A stretch of 64,000 bases of DNA from Sclerotinia nivalis (Eukaryota; Ascomycota; Leotiomycetes; Helotiales; Sclerotiniaceae): positions 1,424,001 through 1,488,000 of the forward strand of contig JAPEIS010000005.1 in assembly GCA_029531795.1 (NCBI GenBank), given 5' to 3'. Positions 60,328 through 64,000 of this stretch are shown here, piece by piece. The notes under the pieces were generated by a model, which saw only the letters and a program-made list of their open reading frames with translations, was not told where the DNA came from and did not search any database. Position 1 is the first letter of the stretch. The number at the start of each line of letters is the position of its first letter. Made by a program: the position numbers and the translations under genes.

Positions 60328-63300
60328 TCATTCATGCTCATGTTCATCCTCCGTGCCCGTTGTTTCCGCCTCACTCTTCTCACTTCGCTCTACCTCCGAA
60401 CTTTCTCTACCCTTTTTACTCCTTTGAAAGCGTCCCCAAGTTGAGCCTTTTCTTTCTCTAGGAGCTCCTTTTTGACCTTTCACATCGCCTCCTTCCGGAC
60501 CGCCAATTCTCGGGCTACTGGTTGCACTCTCTCCACCAGTTGTCAAAGAGTCTTGGCCATGGTCATCTAAACTTTCATCCCTTTCATTATGATCAGAAGC
60601 AGAAATACTACTACTTCCTTTCTTTCGACCAAAGATCGAGTCCTTGCCCCCTAAGCTGAATTTACTCGAGCTGCCTTTGCGAAGGAGTTTGCTGAAAGAT
60701 GATTCTCCTTTAGCGCTTCCCCCCATGTCGGACGTTGCATTGCTCTTAATCCTATCTAAACTGTCGGTAGATTCGGCTACGCTGTTTTGCGTATGAATAG
60801 AAGGAGAGTCCCGCGACTTTCTTGGTTCAGATGGAGAGGACGTGATGGGCTGCGGCGTATCATAAATAGGATCAGATTCGGAATTCTGGTCTGAAGCCTT
60901 GCCTTTACCTTTACTAGATCTCAAGAATCGAGTAAAGACAGGATCACTCGTTTGAGGAAGTTCAAATTTTGGCGCGTTTGGATTGAGTTTGGGTAAGACG
61001 GAGTTATGGGATGAAGGCGGCCTGGTGCCAATGGCTCCCAAATTTGGTGGTGGACTTGAGTGAATGTCTTCCTCATAGAAGTATTCATCTGATTCGCTCA
61101 ACATCCCGGAGGTCGGTGCATTAGTAGAACCATGTTGGAAGCTAGGTCTTCTGGATGGATTGCGGGACCACGTTGGTGGGGCGGACACTGACCAATCTGT
61201 AACAAGTGGGCTATTTTTGTTCACAGTACCGTCAGCTCCTGGTCCCCATCCGAATGGTGCACTGTCCGTCGATGGGCGTGGCAGGTCAGAAGAAGCAATG
61301 GAAGTGGGACGAGGGCTGCTAGGGTCACGAGAGGAGTGCAGAGGATTTGTATCCTCATTCTTAAAGCCAAACATACTAAAACCATGCCTCCGACCATTTT
61401 GGCGAGCTGGGGCAGGCGCGTTACCTTCAGAAGTGTCACCGCCTGTAGCGCTTCGTTGAAACACGCCGCCCCAGCCGGATGAGAAGCTTATACGACGCGA
61501 TCTGCTGGAAGGAGTCTCCGGTTCATCAGTGGAACGTGGAAATGAATGACTTTGGCCAGCTTTCAAGCTACCAAGAGGAAGTCCATCTTGTGAATTCTTA
61601 TCGGATTTTCGGAGAGAGGTGAACATGCTGCCAAAGTTCCTATGAGAAGTTGGTTGACCGGTTCTGGCTGGCGATCCAATTACTCCAAACTTTGATGAAG
61701 GTGATCCTAGTGAATTTCGATCATTATCAAGGGCATAATCGTGATGTGTCACACCATATTTTGCGAGATTTTGTGATGATGCATGAGGGCTAGACATTAG
61801 ACTAGCAGAACGACTAGATTGTGGGGATTGTGGGTCGTTATGTCGATGTGATGGGCTAAAGGGGTGGTGCAACTCTGATGCATATTCAGGAACTTCCTCA
61901 TCAGGACTTGGTGGCTCATCATCATTGAAAAGTGTTGATGGTAATAGTGAGGTTGCTGTTGGACTCAGTGGGGCCCCAGCAGTGAGTGATTGAATATCAG
62001 CTTCACTCATGCCCATGTGACCCAAAAGTGGGACCATCGCAGTGTCATTACCCATGGCTAAGTCCATATATGGAGCAGCGGCATAAGCTGTGGAACTCAT
62101 TGAGTTGAAGGTGCTGAATGTACTGGTACTTGGAAATTGTGGATCAACCATGGGATAGCCAGGATTTGGAGATGATACCGTATTTGTGCGACTCTTGCGG
62201 GTGCGTTGCCTTCGAGCCTTGGCTTTACCTTGTTGTGCATTAGGATCAAAGTCTACTCCAGATGAATTGGCGTGATTCATGAGCTGGTTTTGATTGTTTG
62301 GTAGTCGGGCATAAAGAGCAGTGAAATTGGCCTGTGCAGATTGTAATTCGTTTTCCAGTTGCTCCAGCCGTTGGCTGCAGTCTTGCGCATGAACATGCTG
62401 CGCTCTGTTCTTTGCCTCCCACTGTGCATCGCTTCTTCTTTCTGAAGCCTCCCACTCACGGGCTTGATCATCATCTAACCCGATCCCAAGGTTCTCCCTT
62501 TCCTCTTCCAACTTTTTGACCAATAGCCCCTTCTCCGCAACTTCCCGCGTGTATTCCGCTATTAAATCTTGAACGTTGCGAATGTTTCGACGAAGCTCCT
62601 CGCATCGGGCCTCCGTAGACACGCGTATCTCCTCTGTCTCGCGACTCCAGGACTCCCGTTCGGCCTCCATTGACTTGATTTCCTTCTTCCAGCGTGCTTG
62701 CTCATCATGCATCTTCTTCCTCTCTACCTGCTTCGTTTGTAGACTCTTTTGGAGTGCCGTTTTCCGCGATTGTGCTTGCCGATTCTTGACCTCCAGATTT
62801 TTCACCTCTTTCCTCAGTGCCTCACTCGCCTCCTCCTTGTCCTTGACAATTTCTGTCTTTTTGTCTTTATCTTCTGACAAAATAAGGATTTGGTTCCTTA
62901 TCTCCTCAGATTCCTTAAGGCCTTGTGCAATCACATCTTCAACCTCTTTCTGAACCGCATCTTGTTTCCGCTGCAATTCTTGTATCGTTTCGCGGCCATC
63001 GTCCAGAGATTGAGCAATCGAGGCGGACCAGTTCTCAGCGGTAGCGGTTGCTATCGATGGCGAGTGTTTTCTACCCACGGTGTTTCTTCTCTGGCTATGG
63101 TGCGAAACGCTTGATTCTCGCACGACGACCTGAACAGTGGCTGCGGGAGGATTTGTAACATCGGTAGGGCCTCCATGGGCTCGAACCGTTGGCAAACTTT
63201 CCCCACTAGCAGCATCATGTTGATCATCATTTGAGAGGTCCGCTTCATTCCTCATCACTCCATGCCGTGGATGCCCATCTCGACCCAATGTTCTTAACCG

Positions 63301-63845
63301 TATAACTCTACTCCCAGCTTGAAAATTCTGCGAACCAACCGCAATAACCCTCACATTGTAAAAATTACCCGGCTTGAGTCCTTCAATGATAACCGTTTCC
63401 CCTTGGGTTGATTCGCCAACTATGTAATATCTTAGCGCAAGTACTACAGGCCTTATGCAGTGTAGAGATCTCACCATCAACACCATTTACTTGGAGGATA
63501 TACCGAACCACGCCTTTATTCGGTGGAGATGAAGACCAATGTAAAGTCAAGGAATCTGACTTGATACATGCGAGAGATACTTCCGGTGGATCGGGGACCT
63601 CGACGCCTAGAATGCTAATGAGTCGTGGTAGAGGGGTCCAAAGAACATCGCTCGCCCTCCTCAGCAGCCTTGAATAATAGGTTAGTAAAGCCTTGTTTTC
63701 GTAGTTCCTTCAGATGACGCGTGACAAACCAGAACAGCGCCGCGCAGGTCACTATCGACTGAATTAAAAACATGTGTTCGTGAAGTTCCCTGGCATGACT
63801 AAAAACCCAGTCAATCAAGCTGGTGTAGTAGTCTACAGCGTTCAT
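60328..63845 (-). CDS. Fibronectin-III domain and coiled-coil protein, 1131 aa
   Basis: Three minus-strand exons are proposed: 63736-63845, 63475-63668 and 60328-63419. The start is an ATG followed by a short hydrophobic segment (MFLIQSIVTCAALLL), so the protein may be membrane-anchored. A fibronectin type III domain (about residues 55-150) follows: VEVPDPPEVSLACIKSDSL, LTLHWSSSPPNKGVVRYILQ, then across the second intron IIEGLKPGNFYNVRVIAVGS. A long charged coiled coil (about 235-425) and a Ser/Pro/Gly-rich disordered C-terminus make up the rest. The second junction (VNGVDVGESTQGETV) is secure. The first intron uses a weak GTTCTG donor with a good CTAAC branch; an alternative donor further upstream is possible. 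Role unknown; such proteins may be scaffolds. Confidence 0.78.
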
Positions 63846-64000
63846 ACAGAATCGAATCCGAACCGATCTCAAAACACTCAGAGAAGAGGTTGTTGAGATC
63901 TAATCATGCAGAGAAAGAAAAAAAAAGGGGTAAAGAGATAGTGGTAGGAAGTAGTGATGGTGGAAGCTGTAGTGAGTATTTAAATAAAGAGATGGTGAAA
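63846..64000. other. Upstream flank of the FN3 gene
   Basis: It holds the leader and the start of the promoter; the window ends here. Nothing else seen. Confidence 0.5.

Overview
The window is nuclear DNA of a filamentous ascomycete. Genes are broken by short introns (about 50-200 nt, GT..AG, often with a CTAAC/CTAAT-like branch site). Spacers are AT-rich and full of microsatellites. The recognisable proteins are fungal ones: a TEA/ATTS regulator of the AbaA/TEC1 family, Pal1, an af470-like monooxygenase and a hybrid histidine kinase. The overall flavour suggests a leotiomycete (Botrytis/Sclerotinia-like), but that placement is inference from memory.

Layout, left to right: an ELL elongation factor (2328-4511, +); a seven-exon dynein light chain of the NudG/LC8 type (7120-7827, -); the MRD1 rRNA-processing protein (8508-11302, +); an AbaA-like TEA factor (12227-15009, +); a 224-aa unknown (17202-17926, +); a rhomboid/Derlin-like Dsc2/UBAC2-type ER protein (18293-19168, +); an af470-like monooxygenase (21372-22408, +); an Mcy1-like cysteine-synthase homologue (22997-24405, -) diverging over 201 bp from an NDUFAF7-like methyltransferase (24607-26223, +); a five-exon coiled-coil unknown (26556-28041, -); a catalase (28595-30434, -); a 1008-aa disordered protein with a Cys-rich tail (32529-35611, -); and a PAF-acetylhydrolase-like lipase (37397-39595, -).

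Next comes a complete but dead pogo/Fot1-type DNA transposon (40141-42001) with 56-bp inverted repeats and a TA target duplication. It is followed by a 1569-aa hybrid histidine kinase (43381-48526, +), Pal1 (49554-51075, -), the U6 snRNA exonuclease USB1 (52226-53358, +), a group of small lineage-specific-looking genes on the minus strand (54699-57412), an AT-rich desert (57.4-60.3 kb), and a 1131-aa fibronectin-III/coiled-coil protein (60328-63845, -).

The genes do not form one pathway; this is ordinary chromosome-arm gene order. I found no gene cluster, CRISPR array or clearly new biological system. The most useful items are genes that only appear once their exons are joined (dynein light chain, catalase ends, the 418-aa coiled-coil protein, the 140-aa and 114-aa small proteins), the mutated transposon, and several short repeats. 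All exon boundaries were worked out by hand from splice signals and reading-frame continuity. I ran no database search, so family names rest on recognising motifs.
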